DNA of 64,000 nucleotides from Unio delphinus (GCA_029339505.1 JAQISU010000058.1:3239501-3303500); one strand, 5' to 3'. Positions 49,106 through 63,516 are shown, numbered from the stretch's first letter. The notes: a model not told the origin generated them from the sequence alone. Numbers and translations are program-made.

Positions 49106-50256
49106 TGTCAAGTGCCAAATTTTTCGTCAGTGAAATCCAGTAATTAATTCGTAGGCTAGCCGACAATCAACTGTCTTGGAGTAGAGTTTGAACGGAAAGA
49201 ATGTTAGTTTACCTCGGTCAGACTGTTACAATATTTAGAGTTAAAGCGGACTGAGTGTTTCACACGCTTAAAATTAGGTGATTCCGCACGCAGAGCTGTC
49301 AAAAATGATTAAGACAAATGATAAGGTGACATTTTGATCCTACGTGGCATTTTTGGCATCTTGATAGACGGTTTTCAAAAGGTCCGCAAAAATAGCGTTT
49401 ATACCGATTGGTCAAATGTATAGGAAAGAGGGTTGGGTCGAAACCTAGAATTGGGGAATATATTCTCTGAGTTAATGAGTTTTGAATTAGTCTGAGAAGA
49501 CCTCTGCAAGAGACGGTCAGCATTTATTAGTTCCAACATAGGAGAAGACTCCGGGGGTAATTTTACAGCAGTGCCTTCGTAATAATAAGCTCAGGAAAGT
49601 CCGCCGGAAATCAAACGGCAGAAGCACGTCAAAACACAAGGAAAAATAGTTTGTTTGAAGTAATAGCGAGGAAGTCGGAATTCAGAGACGGAAAACAAGT
49701 TGGAAGACAGAGTTGTGTAATCCCGCTTACAACCAAAGGGCAAGCAAGTCAAGACGAACGCAGAAGAGAAAAAAAGAGAACCAGTCGTCGAACAAGGTCA
49801 TTTTGAATCACCCAACAGTCCAATGCTAAATGAACATTCGATTCCATGATGAAATTTACTCTCAGCATTAAAGGCTAACTTCATTTAGTTTTATTAGTGT
49901 TTGGGATTTTTATGAATGTATCCATTATTTTAAAGCTTCAGTTTATGTATTTCTGAACTAAGTGTATTCAGAAAGAAAGAAATTGTAATTCACAGTGTCA
50001 TTCTTTTCTTAATTGTATTTTTAATTAAATTCATATTTTATCTTTACGGGTCTCGTGTGTTGTCTTGTTCAAAGTACCATCTCAGATTACTATATCCATT
50101 GACCGGGCAAATGACTCCGTAGAGATCATCTTCTAGATAACGATAATTAGTGGGAGGCGGTCTTCAAGTGTTGTTTTTCCAAGCTGCGCAATACCTCTGA
50201 CCAGGCCTTGTGCAATATTGTACTAATGACCCTTTGATAACCGGCAGCACATTACA
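49106..50256 (+). repeat. 3' LTR
   Basis: 1,151 bp, identical in length to the 5' LTR and differing at about twelve positions by eye (e.g. agtgaaag/agttaaag, ctatca/ctgtca, ttgcgc/ctgcgc, ggcaac/ggcagc near the end). Ends in ggcagcacattaca. Confidence 0.95.
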
Positions 50257-50261
50257 GTGAA

Positions 50262-50854
50262 CTGTTGAGTCGACACTAAGGAGTGGGAAAGACTGCAGCT
50301 AGACGGGCACGAAACACGTTAAGAGAGATTGCCTAAACTATTAAGAAACAAAACAGACTTTTTCAGAGCTACCCCAAAATTTACAAAAGACATACCACTG
50401 TTTTGATAAATTTGTTTCCAATTGTTTTTGTGGTCTGAGAGTGTGATTGTAAGTGATGGGATATAAGTGTGACTTTAAACACTTCGTTCTGTTGGCTTGT
50501 AAGATAGTGTGTGCTTGTTCTATGGATGGTAATAAAGTGTGTTTGTATGGAGAGAAAAAAATGAAAGTGAATGTTTCTTTAAGGTCCTCGTATTCCGTGA
50601 TTTTTTATTGTGCTGTGGGTATTTCTAGTCTTTAGGTAATAAGGTGGTTTATTTCACGTACGTGCTTCATGGATATAAAGAGGAGTGTTCGACAGTCTGG
50701 TTATATAAAAAGCATGACAAAAGCCAAATCAGGGAAATTCATTTTCCATTGATTGGCAAACTTTATCAGACAACAAGAACACTATGTACACTAAATTCTA
50801 AAATCTAACGAAATAATAGTTTGTAAACACAAGTTACAAAACTCAAACTCTAAG
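50262..50854. other. No recognisable feature
   Basis: AT-rich sequence downstream of the Gypsy element; a 61-codon frame (50453-50635) is not recognised. Confidence 0.4.
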
Positions 50855-50925
50855 ATCAATTACAAAGGTGGCTTACACATCATTGGAATTTTAATCGTCC
50901 ACTAGTACAACTGGACTAAATTTGA
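50855..50925 (+). repeat. Dispersed direct repeat, first copy
   Basis: Contains aaggtggcttacacatc, ttttaatcgtccactag and acaactggactaaattt. The second, diverged copy is at 52236-52305. Confidence 0.75.
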
Positions 50926-51375
50926 CAACAAGGCTTCTGGAGTTTAAGGTGTAAATAACATCTCTGCAGCTTCTGAAGTCCATCATCCCACTGGGCATCT
51001 GCCTCCTTTTCTGCGTCCGGGCCTGTTTAAAAAGGCGAGATCGCCACTTAACACGGGTGCTGGGGTGTCGGCGATAACGCAGCCTAGTGTTGTCAATGAT
51101 ACATACAGCCCAGACCAATTAAAAGCCCGACCATTAACCGGCCTCACAAGCACATGGTGCGAAAGCGGTAAGCCACCTAAATTCATGTAACTGTAACTGT
51201 ACCAGTCTGGCTATATTCCAGGGCAGATACATCGCCCAGAGAACATCGGAATGCTTGCTTCACAGAGACAAGGATGGAGGTCGAAAGCAGGATACACGTG
51301 CTGCCATATGTAGCTAACGACTAACCACGAATTGTAATTAAGCGTGGCTGCGATGACGTGGCCAGCATGCTGCGT
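50926..51375. other. Unassigned sequence with higher GC
   Basis: Short minus-strand frames (50983-51186, 51211-51399) show no recognisable domain. It could be part of a mobile element bounded by the direct repeats. Confidence 0.35.
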
Positions 51376-51634
51376 AATAAGCCGACCAACCCATCTCAAT
51401 GCTAATTACTTCAATAAGCCGACCAACCCATCTCAATGCTAATTACATCAATAAACCGACCAACCCATCTCAATGCTAATTACTTCAATAAGCCGACCAA
51501 CCCATCTCAATGCTAATTACTTCAATAAGCCGACCAACCCATCTCAATGCTAATTACTTCAATAAGCCGACCAACCCATCTCAATGCTAATTACTTCAAT
51601 AAGCCGACCAACCCATCTCAATGCTAATTACTTC
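51376..51634. repeat. 37-bp tandem array, seven copies
   Basis: Exactly seven 37-bp units (aataagccgaccaaccca, tctcaatgctaattacttc), with only two visible changes, in copies 2 and 3 (ttacatc, aataaacc). The array ends cleanly at aggaggttattctgcc. Confidence 0.95.
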
Positions 51635-52235
51635 AGGAGGTTATTCTGCCATCATCAGAATACATACATCGAATAAAGTGCTGTACGACTATTTTTCGGA
51701 CATGAATACCACCGGTTTTAAACAGGAGGGGGGTGCACTTTAACTTACTGTATGGAGAGAAGGGGCAGACACAGGTATATCTAAAAGGAAATTTGTCAGA
51801 GAAACAGCTGGACTGTAGCCTGTAAGTAAGCTACAAAGAAGAGGTGGTAAATTCCTGTGGTTGGACAGTAGGCGTCATTTTATGAAAAGCGGCAGTCACC
51901 GACGAAACTCCTGAATGCAGCCATCCTGAAATGTAGCCCTACTTGATGAAACAAGACGACGCATAAAGATCTAAGACAACGACTTGGGTCGTGAAAGGAC
52001 CGGATGTACTGGTTTTCCTTTTCGTATTGAAACTATGTTGGGATAATGATTTGATCCTTGACATACCACCATCACAATTATACTGCTTTAACAATGCGTG
52101 ATACAAAACATAAAATGTGTTATTTATGCTCAACAGATTGGTAACTTTTTGGGAAAATTGAAGTACACCTTTTACAAAAACTTTAAATTGATTGTTGAAT
52201 TATTGTTGACATTTGTTGACTTAATGGTTTTGGTT
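51635..52235. other. No recognisable feature
   Basis: Non-coding, with a short g-rich patch at 51725-51733. Confidence 0.4.
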
Positions 52236-52305
52236 AATTACACAGGTGGCTAACACATGTTTGGTATTATTTAATCGTCCATTAGAATAACTGGACTAAA
52301 TTCGA
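52236..52305 (+). repeat. Dispersed direct repeat, second copy
   Basis: Matches 50855-50925: acaggtggctaacacatg, atttaatcgtccattag, ataactggactaaattc. The two lie about 1.38 kb apart in the same orientation. Confidence 0.75.
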
Positions 52306-52617
52306 TTAATTACGGTACGAACTGGCATTTCAACAGTGCTTCAATTAGCGCGTGTCACCGCTTGCCGGGGCCCTCTGCCCCCTTCCTCGCTCGGATATTT
52401 AATAAGACGAAATGTGCAACTATTTTCACTAATTTAAAACATGTGCCCCTGTGAGAGTGTAAGCAGGGAATCGGGGTGTCTCTATGAATGGGTGGTTTCC
52501 AATAAGCGTTTGTACAGTAGATTCAGATTACAAAATATGAGTGCATGTTGGGTCTATTCTATTGGGCGAACGCGACGTTAATTTAAGTAGTTAATCAGTC
52601 AGTCTGGCTACCCATCA
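52306..52617. other. Unassigned sequence
   Basis: Includes a GC-rich patch at 52345-52395 (gcttgccggggccctctgcc) in an otherwise average stretch. Confidence 0.35.
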
Positions 52618-52824
52618 TTGACTCGTCAACCAAAAGAAAATGAGCAGGATTTCAAACTGTTAGAACTGCAAATGCACCTGGAGTATGCCCGACGTCATCT
52701 GGGTGAGCTGGCCATGAAGGCGATAGAAGAAAGTCCCAGGACCGATGAAGAGGAGGAGAAGAAAACGAACAAAAAAGAAGAAAAAGAAAAAGAAGAAAGC
52801 ACATTTGCCTCATCTCATTCATAG
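52618..52824 (+). CDS. Unrecognised charged, helical ORF
   Basis: The 68-codon frame reads 'FKLLELQMHLEYARRHLGEL' followed by an acidic/basic run (EEEEKKTNKKEEKEKEES) and a stop. The start predicts a coiled coil similar in style to gag N-termini, but no capsid domain follows. A frame beyond the stop shows 'IGNWDEELEMQLHE' near 52916. It could be the front of a decayed retroelement gag or a chance ORF in a purine-rich stretch. Confidence 0.25.
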   Translation: MTRQPKENEQDFKLLELQMHLEYARRHLGELAMKAIEESPRTDEEEEKKTNKKEEKEKEESTFASSHS

Positions 52825-54557
52825 GAAAACCCATTAGGTAAAACCTGAAGTGAGGACGCTATCACCACCACAGCTTCAGCCATAGACACGACCATTACCA
52901 GCAGCCTCTGTCCCTCAGATAGGAAACTGGGACGAAGAGTTGGAGATGCAGCTGCATGAGTGAGACCTCAATAGCAAAGGGCATGGAATGGACGAAGGAG
53001 ATAAGTCTTCACTCCCACAAACTGAGGAAATAAGATGGTGAAGCCACGCAAGCTGCCTCCGTACTCCCAGCCACACACATAAATTGAACGCAAAATTGGA
53101 GTAGGCGTTACGTGTGTTGAGCCAGACCTGGACGGTGCCGCTGACATTAAGCACCTGTATTGGTATTTTCCAAAAAAAATCTTCTCAGGGCTAACTAGAT
53201 CTCTAGAAAAGAGAGATTAATCAAGTGGCCAAATATTATGCTTGTGTCTGGTGTTAGTGTGTGTACGTGTGAAATACAGTTTTTATAGCTCCCACAGATT
53301 TAACATGGAAATCAACATTTTGAAGAAGGCAAAAGAAAGACCAAAGGAACTCATCAAATAGGAACAATAAGCAAAGGAGGATCAGGGACAAAAAAGAAAA
53401 CAAATAAGAAGATACAATGACAAAATAATGAAAGAGAAAGAAAATGAAAAGAGAAAGAAAGAGAAGGAGTAAGAAGAGGAGAAGAAGAACAACAACAAGA
53501 CAAATGTAATGAAGAAGATAAGGAACTGGTGGAAAAGGAGAAGAGAAGAGAGATGTTAGTAGAAGAAGAACCCAAACGTAGCTCAACTGTCTTGAAAAGA
53601 TGCCTATTCTCTCATGCCTAAATGTTTTTAGTCGGTTGTACTCTTTTTTTTTTTGTTTGTTTGTTTACTGATTAATGTCGATAAATCTATGTATTTCTCT
53701 AACTCTGTCTCTGACAATGTCTCTATGTCTGTCTTCATTGTGTTTGTCCATAGAGTAGCGCGAATTCAGGTCAGCCCCGTGCAACACTGTTCCGCCCGAT
53801 TGAGGTCAGCTACATGCCACATTGTTGCCATTGTTTCTAAAGAGTCTAGTACCGTGACGTCATCCCTATTAAATTCATATTGTCCCTTGACGGACCCAAT
53901 ACATTTCCGCTATACATCCCCTATGTTCAATTCCCTTTCTCCCTAGCATGGCTCCAATGTTAAAGTTCCACTTTTGCACATGGAAGTCTTGTTGTTCCTA
54001 GGACACTCCTCCATTCAGAACTTATACTATCTGTAACGTTTAACTAATGGACTGTTCATAAAAACATTTAGCAGTAATATATTTAATTTCATAGACACAC
54101 GTGCTATTTTCGTTAATATTTCTCTGATTGTGTCCATGGCAACCGATTTCTCGCCAACATTTACCTTTGGCCAGTGGCGTATTAATAGTAAATGGCGACC
54201 GTGATGGACCCGCCAACGAATTTAATGCGATTCAATTTTGCTATTTGCAACCGCCCCTTCCTCACCCGTTAGTAAGCTACAGCGTTTGGCAAAAGTTGTG
54301 CCACATTTACATTTTCATGTTATCTAAAATGTAGACATTTGATCCAGTAATCTTTACAATTACGCAATCCACACAAAGCCCACATTGTATATGGCATAAT
54401 TTAATAAAACATGTAAACATTTCCTATACATTATTTCTTTTTTTATAATTCTTGTTCATCCTGACTTTTTCAAGTTTTAAATATCTAACTAAAAATCAAT
54501 GAATCCTAGATATTTGCTAACAAATTCATGCATACGCTTGTTTTTTCTCTTCTTTTC

Positions 54558-54559
<2 letters not shown>
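52825..54559. other. No recognisable gene
   Basis: Purine-rich low-complexity sequence at 53325-53570 (aga/gaa-rich on +; the minus-strand frames there are Phe/Leu/Ser-rich artefacts). The rest shows nothing assignable. Confidence 0.45.

Positions 54560-54608
<49 letters not shown>
54560..54608. repeat. (GT)n microsatellite
   Basis: About 48 bp of gt. Confidence 0.95.
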
Positions 54609-54610
<2 letters not shown>

Positions 54611-54972
54611 AACTCAAGATATACTTTATTGTAACATTTGAAAATCAAATAACAAATGAGCTCAAAACTACGCAAACATGTCGGATACACAGTTGTAAAT
54701 AACAACGGAACAAGGAAGAGGAGTGCAACGAGATTAAAATATGATAAATTTAATCAATATCAGCTTTGGTAATAATTTACTTTGAAATGTTATTGACATA
54801 ATGTGTTTAATCAGTTACCTGTATTACGTGACCTTCGGCTTTTGAGGCTATGCTAAGCTATCAAACATTACATTGATGTCAATCAAATACTTCCAGCCGT
54901 GCTGAAATACGGACAGTTTAACAACAGAATCCCGACACAGGGGCGACAATCTGACAATGTATTTTACGGCGA
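54609..54972. other. No recognisable feature
   Basis: AT-rich non-coding sequence. Confidence 0.4.

Positions 54973-55068
<96 letters not shown>
54973..55068. repeat. (TA)n microsatellite
   Basis: About 95 bp of ta with one tac interruption near 55050. Confidence 0.95.
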
Positions 55069-55654
55069 TCAACGTATATTTAGCTTAATGAGAAATTAAA
55101 ATCCACACACGAAATTGACAGCCGACCTTTGACATGATTAGAACGCCTAAATCTATCTTTTACGTTGTATTTATGTTTTAATACGGATGCCATGTCACCC
55201 ACATGGGGTAAAATATTGACAGAATGAACACGTGTTTCATGGAAGATTGATAAACAAAACAACTCATTCATCCGTTTCCGACACGTTATACTCTGATTTA
55301 GATGACAACACATTATTTGTGAGACACGACTTACATTCAATAATGGCAAATAATAAATGTGTGAATGATAGCTAAACAGTAAATTTGAATTACACTCATT
55401 TATGTTGAAATAATATTCCCGTTGCAAAAGAGTTTATAGTCTGAAAAATGCATCACAACATTTAAGATGGGAAGAAAAATGAATTGATTCTGGAAAATCG
55501 TATTGCTCGCTTTGATGCGATTTTTAAGAAAAAAATTCCATGATTATTGACAATCAATCATGTTTCATGTTTGCGTACACACATATGTACTATCATATAA
55601 TGCACAGGCAGATAAAGGTCTATGCTTTGCATCTGAACTCATATTCTTTGTTGG
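55069..55654. other. No recognisable feature
   Basis: A 115-codon minus frame (55080-55427) has no known motif. Confidence 0.4.
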
Positions 55655-55881
55655 CTCGAACCATGGCCGATTCATACAAATTATATTAGCAGCTGCCTCA
55701 CATTACACTCATTATTAAGAGGCTATTGTTAAGACCGGTCGGTCTGGTGTCAGGATAATGTGACTGGGTGGGACATCTTGCTACATATCTGCGGCTTGAT
55801 ACCACAGTGCTAGATGTTACTGTACACTACAAACATTGCCGACTTCGCAGTGATATGACTACATTCGTTAAATGTACGTTA

Positions 55882-55882
<1 letters not shown>
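55655..55882 (+). mobile_element. SINE family A, copy 6 (5' truncated)
   Basis: Begins at the B-box side of the head (ggctcgaaccatggccgatt) and keeps the body: gcagctgcctcaca, gaccggtcggtctggtgtca, aatgtgactgggtgggacat, tatctgcggcttgatacc, gacttcgcagtgatatgact. The tail is replaced by an (AC)n tract. Confidence 0.9.

Positions 55883-55941
<59 letters not shown>
55883..55941. repeat. (AC)n microsatellite
   Basis: About 59 bp of ac, attached to the 3' end of the SINE. Confidence 0.95.
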
Positions 55942-55943
<2 letters not shown>

Positions 55944-55972
55944 TTGGGAGAGTATTGTAAGATATACCGACC

Positions 55973-56130
55973 AGGAAAGACCCAGGCCGATCATATGTAG
56001 GCGTTCTATATCATTGATGGATTCGGAAAAATCTTGTCCAGTCATAAGTAGGCATTCTATATCGTTGATGAATCCGGAAAAACCCGGGCCAAAAGTAATT
56101 AGGCATTCTATATTGTTGATGAAATAACTA
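55973..56130. repeat. Tandem repeat of about 54 bp, three copies
   Basis: Each copy has 'taggc.ttctatat..ttgatg' then 'a.tc.ggaaaaa'. The unit length is close to a multiple of three and both strands stay open, giving a repeated SLMDSEK/SLMNPEK peptide on the plus strand. Confidence 0.8.
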
Positions 56131-57425
56131 ATAGAGGGAGATCGAAACCAGGAACCTACATTTTCAGACATAATAATTTGGCGAGATCTTATCTAATCAT
56201 GTAAGGACTTTATATTGGTCATGACGTACTGATCAGGAGATAATCGAGCCAATCAGCCTTCGAGATTGTTTAAAAGCACAACGATCCGATTAAATTTGTT
56301 CCAGAATAACTACAAACATAAGCAACTATATAAACAAAAATCTTCACAAACATTTCAAGTAAGTTTAACATTACTTCCATTTATCAGTTAGTTTCGAAAT
56401 ATATAAAAATGTTGAAATTGAGTTTTTGTTCGATCTCAAACGCCTAAAATCGCCTTTAAAGAGATTATAACATAGGATTTTCATCGTGTAGAAATAAATC
56501 TTGCGGACTCCTAATATGGCAGCGTGACAAATCATAACGGTAATTTAAGGTACAAACGACATGAGTGGATGTTCATGCTTTCATATTAATTTGTGATAAT
56601 AAAATACTTCTAAGTGAGATTGGACAAAAGAAAAATAAATACATACATAGTAATGTATCATCTTTTAGGTAATGAAATTTTAAATGCATTTTAGAACAGT
56701 GGAAAAAGCAGATATGTGTTTGTGTAATGGGATATCTATTCCCTACCCCCCCCCCATCTCTCACAAAAGGACCCCTCTATCTCTTTATATACATGGTAAA
56801 CATATTTATCCCAAGTAAACTCATACTGAAAAAGTTTAATGTTAATACGTAGACACATGAATAAAGTATATTCCACATACTTTTTTATTGCAAAAAAATA
56901 TATAAAAGGAAATATTTTTAACAGGTCGCAACTCATCACCACTTTTCAAGTAATTAAGTGAATTTTTTTAAGGTTACAAAAAACTTTCTTTAAAACAAAT
57001 CAAGTATCGCATACTAGGCATTGTACATTGAAATACAATTTTTGGTAGGGTGTTAATGTTGGTTATGTTTTGACGATGATCGACCTCATTGTTGTAGTCC
57101 GGATCTAGTTAATAATAATTAAAAAAATGAAATTAATTGAATAATATGGAGTTCTTAGCAAAGAAAGAACAAAGGGATCCTATGTATACAGAATATAACA
57201 ATTTCTTTAATTAGATCAGCAAATTGTACAAGACAATTGGAGGATAAACTTCTACTAGAAAATAATTACCAAACAATTGCAAAATGGCATTAGCAGTTCC
57301 GTTTACACTAATATGACCCAATGCATCATAAAATCAAGTGTGCACCTCGAATTTACTTGTAAGGCATAGTTGCATAACCTGTTGACTGGTTGCGGGTTAC
57401 TCAAAATTCAACACAGGTAGTAGGT
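56131..57425. other. No recognisable feature
   Basis: AT-rich; a C-rich run at 56745-56754. No coding or repeat signal recognised. Confidence 0.4.
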
Positions 57426-57620
57426 TTGATTTATTAACTCTGGCGTTTCCTGTGTTACGGCCCAAAATGGCCTTTCTCACTTCCAGCCTCTTAGGGTCAT
57501 TAACCGCTATACGGAGTATCTCTCCTACGTCCCCATGGAACTATTTCCTTTCAAAATAGGATGTGTGCAACCTAAAGAGTCTTTTGAGCCAAAAGACGCA
57601 CTCTTCCCACGAACTTCAGA
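57426..57620. other. GC-contrasting block, possibly a repeat fragment
   Basis: A more balanced stretch (ctggcgtttcctgtgttacg, ccatggaactatttcc). The minus strand is open for some 35 codons ('DVGEILRIAVNDPKRLEV'). I could not place it in a family. Confidence 0.25.
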
Positions 57621-59361
57621 GTTTAACCATATTGTATTGCAAAAGACTCTATTTGCTAATATTGTTTTAATCTACCACCTTGCATTCCAAACAAAACAAA
57701 CATAAAAACGTATTGACAAACAGGTGCAATAAGTATTCACAGACCTTAACATAGTACAGGTAGCTTAATGTATTTCTCTACAGATCTGGTTACTGTTACA
57801 AAATTTATAGAAAGAATAACCTGCTCTTGCCTCAAACAATTAACCTCTTGCAGTGTGACCTACTAATCACTATTTTGACTAATGTCGGACACATGACGAT
57901 AATAAAGATTATTGCTGCAACGCTATTACGCCAATTCATAGGTTAAGATAATTAACATCCTAGTTATACAAATGAAATTAATAATATTCACTTCTTACCT
58001 TAACAACATTACCTGCAAGTTAACCTTTCATAGGTATAAACATTATACAGACATAAGAGATCGTATTCTTAGCATACATTGTTCATATCAGTTAAGCCAA
58101 CAACAACAAAATCAATACTCTATCTTAAGACTCGTATCAAAGAAACTAATGCAGGACATTATCAAAATATATGATTCATATAACATTCAAGACAATTAAA
58201 TTCAAGAAATTATCGATAGACGCAAATCATACAAAACGATGTCTGAAAATAAGACAAATAAATTCAAACAATTAGCTTCAAACTTATAATAAAGAAAAAA
58301 TGCACGAAATTAAGATATTGTTCCTTGAGCTTTCGAGAGTTAAACCTTTACGTTTGAATTGTCTCTTACCTTTTGGTTCCATGTCTCTCAAAGATTTCCG
58401 TGATTGACCCTTGGATGGTACATGCTACTACTCTCGGAGTCAAGACATTTAGCCTTCCATACTCTGATTGATTTTACTGTGAAGGACATTTATAAAATAC
58501 GAACATTTCACATTCTTTCCGATTTTATTAATGACCGAACTCTGCAAGGCTTGAACTTACGACAAATATTTCACAATTATATACGCTCGTTTCTGAAACA
58601 ATTTTCAATTCGTGGCATTTTCTACACATGAAATCAGTTCGCCTTCTTCTTATCAATCATGGTCCCACCAGACCTATTTAAGTACCGTATCCGTTCACCT
58701 GCCATGGATTTAAATCCGTTCCAATTCACATGTGGGGTAAACTGTCTTTGGAGACGTTTCTATTTCTTGCATTAAATTATCATATACATGAGGATATTCA
58801 GTTGCATCTCTAAATATGGGTTTTTATTTTGAGACTTTAAGAAAAAATAAATAAGCATATATAGCATATGATCATAGGTTTGTGGCTACGACTATGAAAG
58901 GCACAATGATCAAAGATGTACAATTGCACAATATTCGATTTTTCAACTTTTAATGTCTTAATGATATAAAAGACACGATGTCACATGTAAGTAGCCTGAT
59001 ATGACTTTGTCCTTAAATTTACAGAGAGGATCTTGATAGGGGTACAAGACACGCCATCAGTAATATTTTATTCTCATTACTTAAACAATTTCTGAATCAC
59101 AGCCCAAACAAGAAAAATGAAAATGACCTTTAACCTTAAAAAATTGTTATATGACATGACTCATAATAGAGTTGGAGTCTGGATACCAAACAAAGATTAT
59201 GTTGATCTATTATCAAACCATTTATGAAAATGCCAAGAAAAATAAATGATACATTCAAAATTTATGAGTTAAACAGAAGTATAATTAAACTACCTATAAT
59301 TACTTTTAAAAAACAACTCTAAATAAAACATGAGTAATCTTCAGATTTGAGTTTGATCTTA
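57621..59361. other. No recognisable gene
   Basis: AT-rich; frames of 75 codons (57972-58199, 58404-58631) carry no recognisable motif. Confidence 0.4.
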
Positions 59362-60132
59362 ATGATAGGACCATGCTTTTGGTATATTGCTGATAGGACC
59401 ATGCTATTGGTATGTTTCTAATAGGACCATGCTATTGGTATATTGCTTTCAGTATCATGCTATTGGTATATCGCTGATAAGACCATGCTATTGTTATGTT
59501 GCTTTAGGATCATGCTATTGGTATATCGCTGATAAGACCATGCTATTTATATATTGCTGATAGGACCATGCTATTGGTATAATGCTGATAGGACCATGCT
59601 ATTGATATATTACTGATCGGACCATTCTATTGGTATATCGCTGATAGAACCATGCTATTGGTATATTGCTGATAGGACCATGTTATCGGTATATTGCTGA
59701 TAGGACCATATTATTGGTATATTGCTGATATGACCATGTTATTGGTATGTTGCTGATAGGACCATGCTATTGATATATTGCTGATAAGACCATATTATTG
59801 ATATATTGCTGATAAGAGCATATTATTGGTATATTGCTGATAGGACCATATTATTGGTATATTGCTGATAAGACCATGCTATTGGTATCTTGTTTTTAGG
59901 ATAATGATATTGGTGTATTGCTGATAGGACAAATCTGTTGGAATATTGTTGAAAAGATCTTGTTATTGGTATGTTGCTGATATGACCATGTTATTGGTAT
60001 ATTGCTGATAGGACCATGCTATTGGTATGTTGCTGATATGACTATGCTATTGGTATAATGCTGATAGAAGGTATATTGCTGATAAGACCATGCTATTGAT
60101 ATATTGCTGATTAGACCATACTATTGGTATAC
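59362..60132. repeat. 28-bp satellite, about 27 copies
   Basis: Unit gctgataggaccatgctatt followed by ggtatatt, with frequent variants (gataaga, gatatga, atgttat, atattat, gatatatt) and a few length changes (e.g. near 59450, 59500, 60065). Since 28 is not a multiple of three, no frame stays open. Variants are mixed along the array, not sorted in blocks. Confidence 0.95.
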
Positions 60133-62640
<2,508 letters not shown>

Positions 62641-62643
<3 letters not shown>

Positions 62644-63202
62644 TACAATACAACATTTGAAAGACTGAAATAAATAGCACATGCATTACTATCTTGATCA
62701 AAAGGAAAAATCTTCAGATGGATGGCATGACATATCGCTTCACGCCTGTCAACAATAAAAATGTTTCTGTTTCACTTTCATCTCTTCAAAGGCATGGAAT
62801 CTGTGATAATATAAAGATTTATTTCATTAATAGTCAAATTATGCTAATTAGGAAGAAATTTGCATTTATTTGTCGTTTAAAAACAATGAAGAATTGTAGC
62901 ATGGTGTGTTCGTCTTAAATCTTGTCTTGGTGCAGTCGTGAAAAGGTCTCCCTTTGTTTAGACAATCGCTTTGTTGTGCGCCTAAGTTGCTTTATTAAAA
63001 TACTTGCCTGAGAAGACATGATGAAAATATATACAATTTTAATGAATTTTAAAATTCAAATAAATCGTTTCAACATCTGCTGCACCCGAATTAATGAGCA
63101 GAACAACCGCGCGTGAAAAACATTAATTAAAACTGACATGGATTGTTCCATTCTTCTATTCAAAAATGCAGAATCTGAAATACTCAGATAAAAAGGCGTC
63201 AT
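62641..63202. other. No recognisable feature
   Basis: AT-rich non-coding sequence. Confidence 0.4.
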
Positions 63203-63516
63203 GTTTGATTGGATTGTTAACATAGCTTTAACAATTTATCAGTCATATCGCTACGATATCTGCAGTGTGGCACTTTAAAGTGATGTCTAGCACAGGGGCG
63301 TCATGCTGCAGACATGTAGCATAATGACCCACCCAGTCATATTATCCTGACACCAGGCTGACCAGTCCTAACACTAACCTCTTAATACTGAGCACTAAGC
63401 AAGTTAACTGTGAGTACCATTTTTATAAGTCTTTGGTATGAATCGACCAGGGTTCGAACCAACGACCTCCCATATCTGAAGCGGACGCTCTAGCCACAAT
63501 GCCAACAGAGCGGTCG
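63203..63516 (-). mobile_element. SINE family A, copy 7
   Basis: Reverse orientation, nearly full length. Left: gattggattgttaacatagc, tttaacaatttatcagtcat, ctacgatatctgcagtgtgg. Middle: gcagacatgtagcataatga, caggctgaccagtcctaaca. Right: the head as complement ('ggtatgaatcgaccagggtt', ..gctctagccacaatgccaac). The A-box region has decayed more than in the copy at 26392. Confidence 0.9.

Larger units (their letters stand above)
44384..50256 (+). mobile_element. Young Ty3/Gypsy (Gmr1-like) retrotransposon without RT and RNase H
   Basis: A 5,873-bp element with two 1,151-bp LTRs, primer-binding site, gag, protease-integrase ORF and polypurine tract. Flanking pentamers are gtgga (44379-44383) and gtgaa (50257-50261), one mismatch from a perfect 5-bp target duplication. 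The internal part is only 3.57 kb because RT and RNase H are missing. The LTRs differ at about a dozen positions by eye, so insertion is recent. GC content is higher than in the surroundings. Gag carries an N-terminal coiled coil and SCAN-like capsid region. Integrase directly after protease, and sequence after the integrase module like the spacer before RT in Gmr1-like elements, suggest the 3' half of pol was deleted. Replication would need RT from another copy. Confidence 0.9.

Noticed and set aside
44384..50256. Endogenous retrovirus with an envelope gene
   Set aside because: No envelope-like ORF lies between the integrase end and the 3' LTR; only about 65 bp remain before the polypurine tract.
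52652..53586. Leu/Phe/Ser-rich minus-strand ORFs as membrane proteins
   Set aside because: They are the complement of purine-rich low-complexity DNA.
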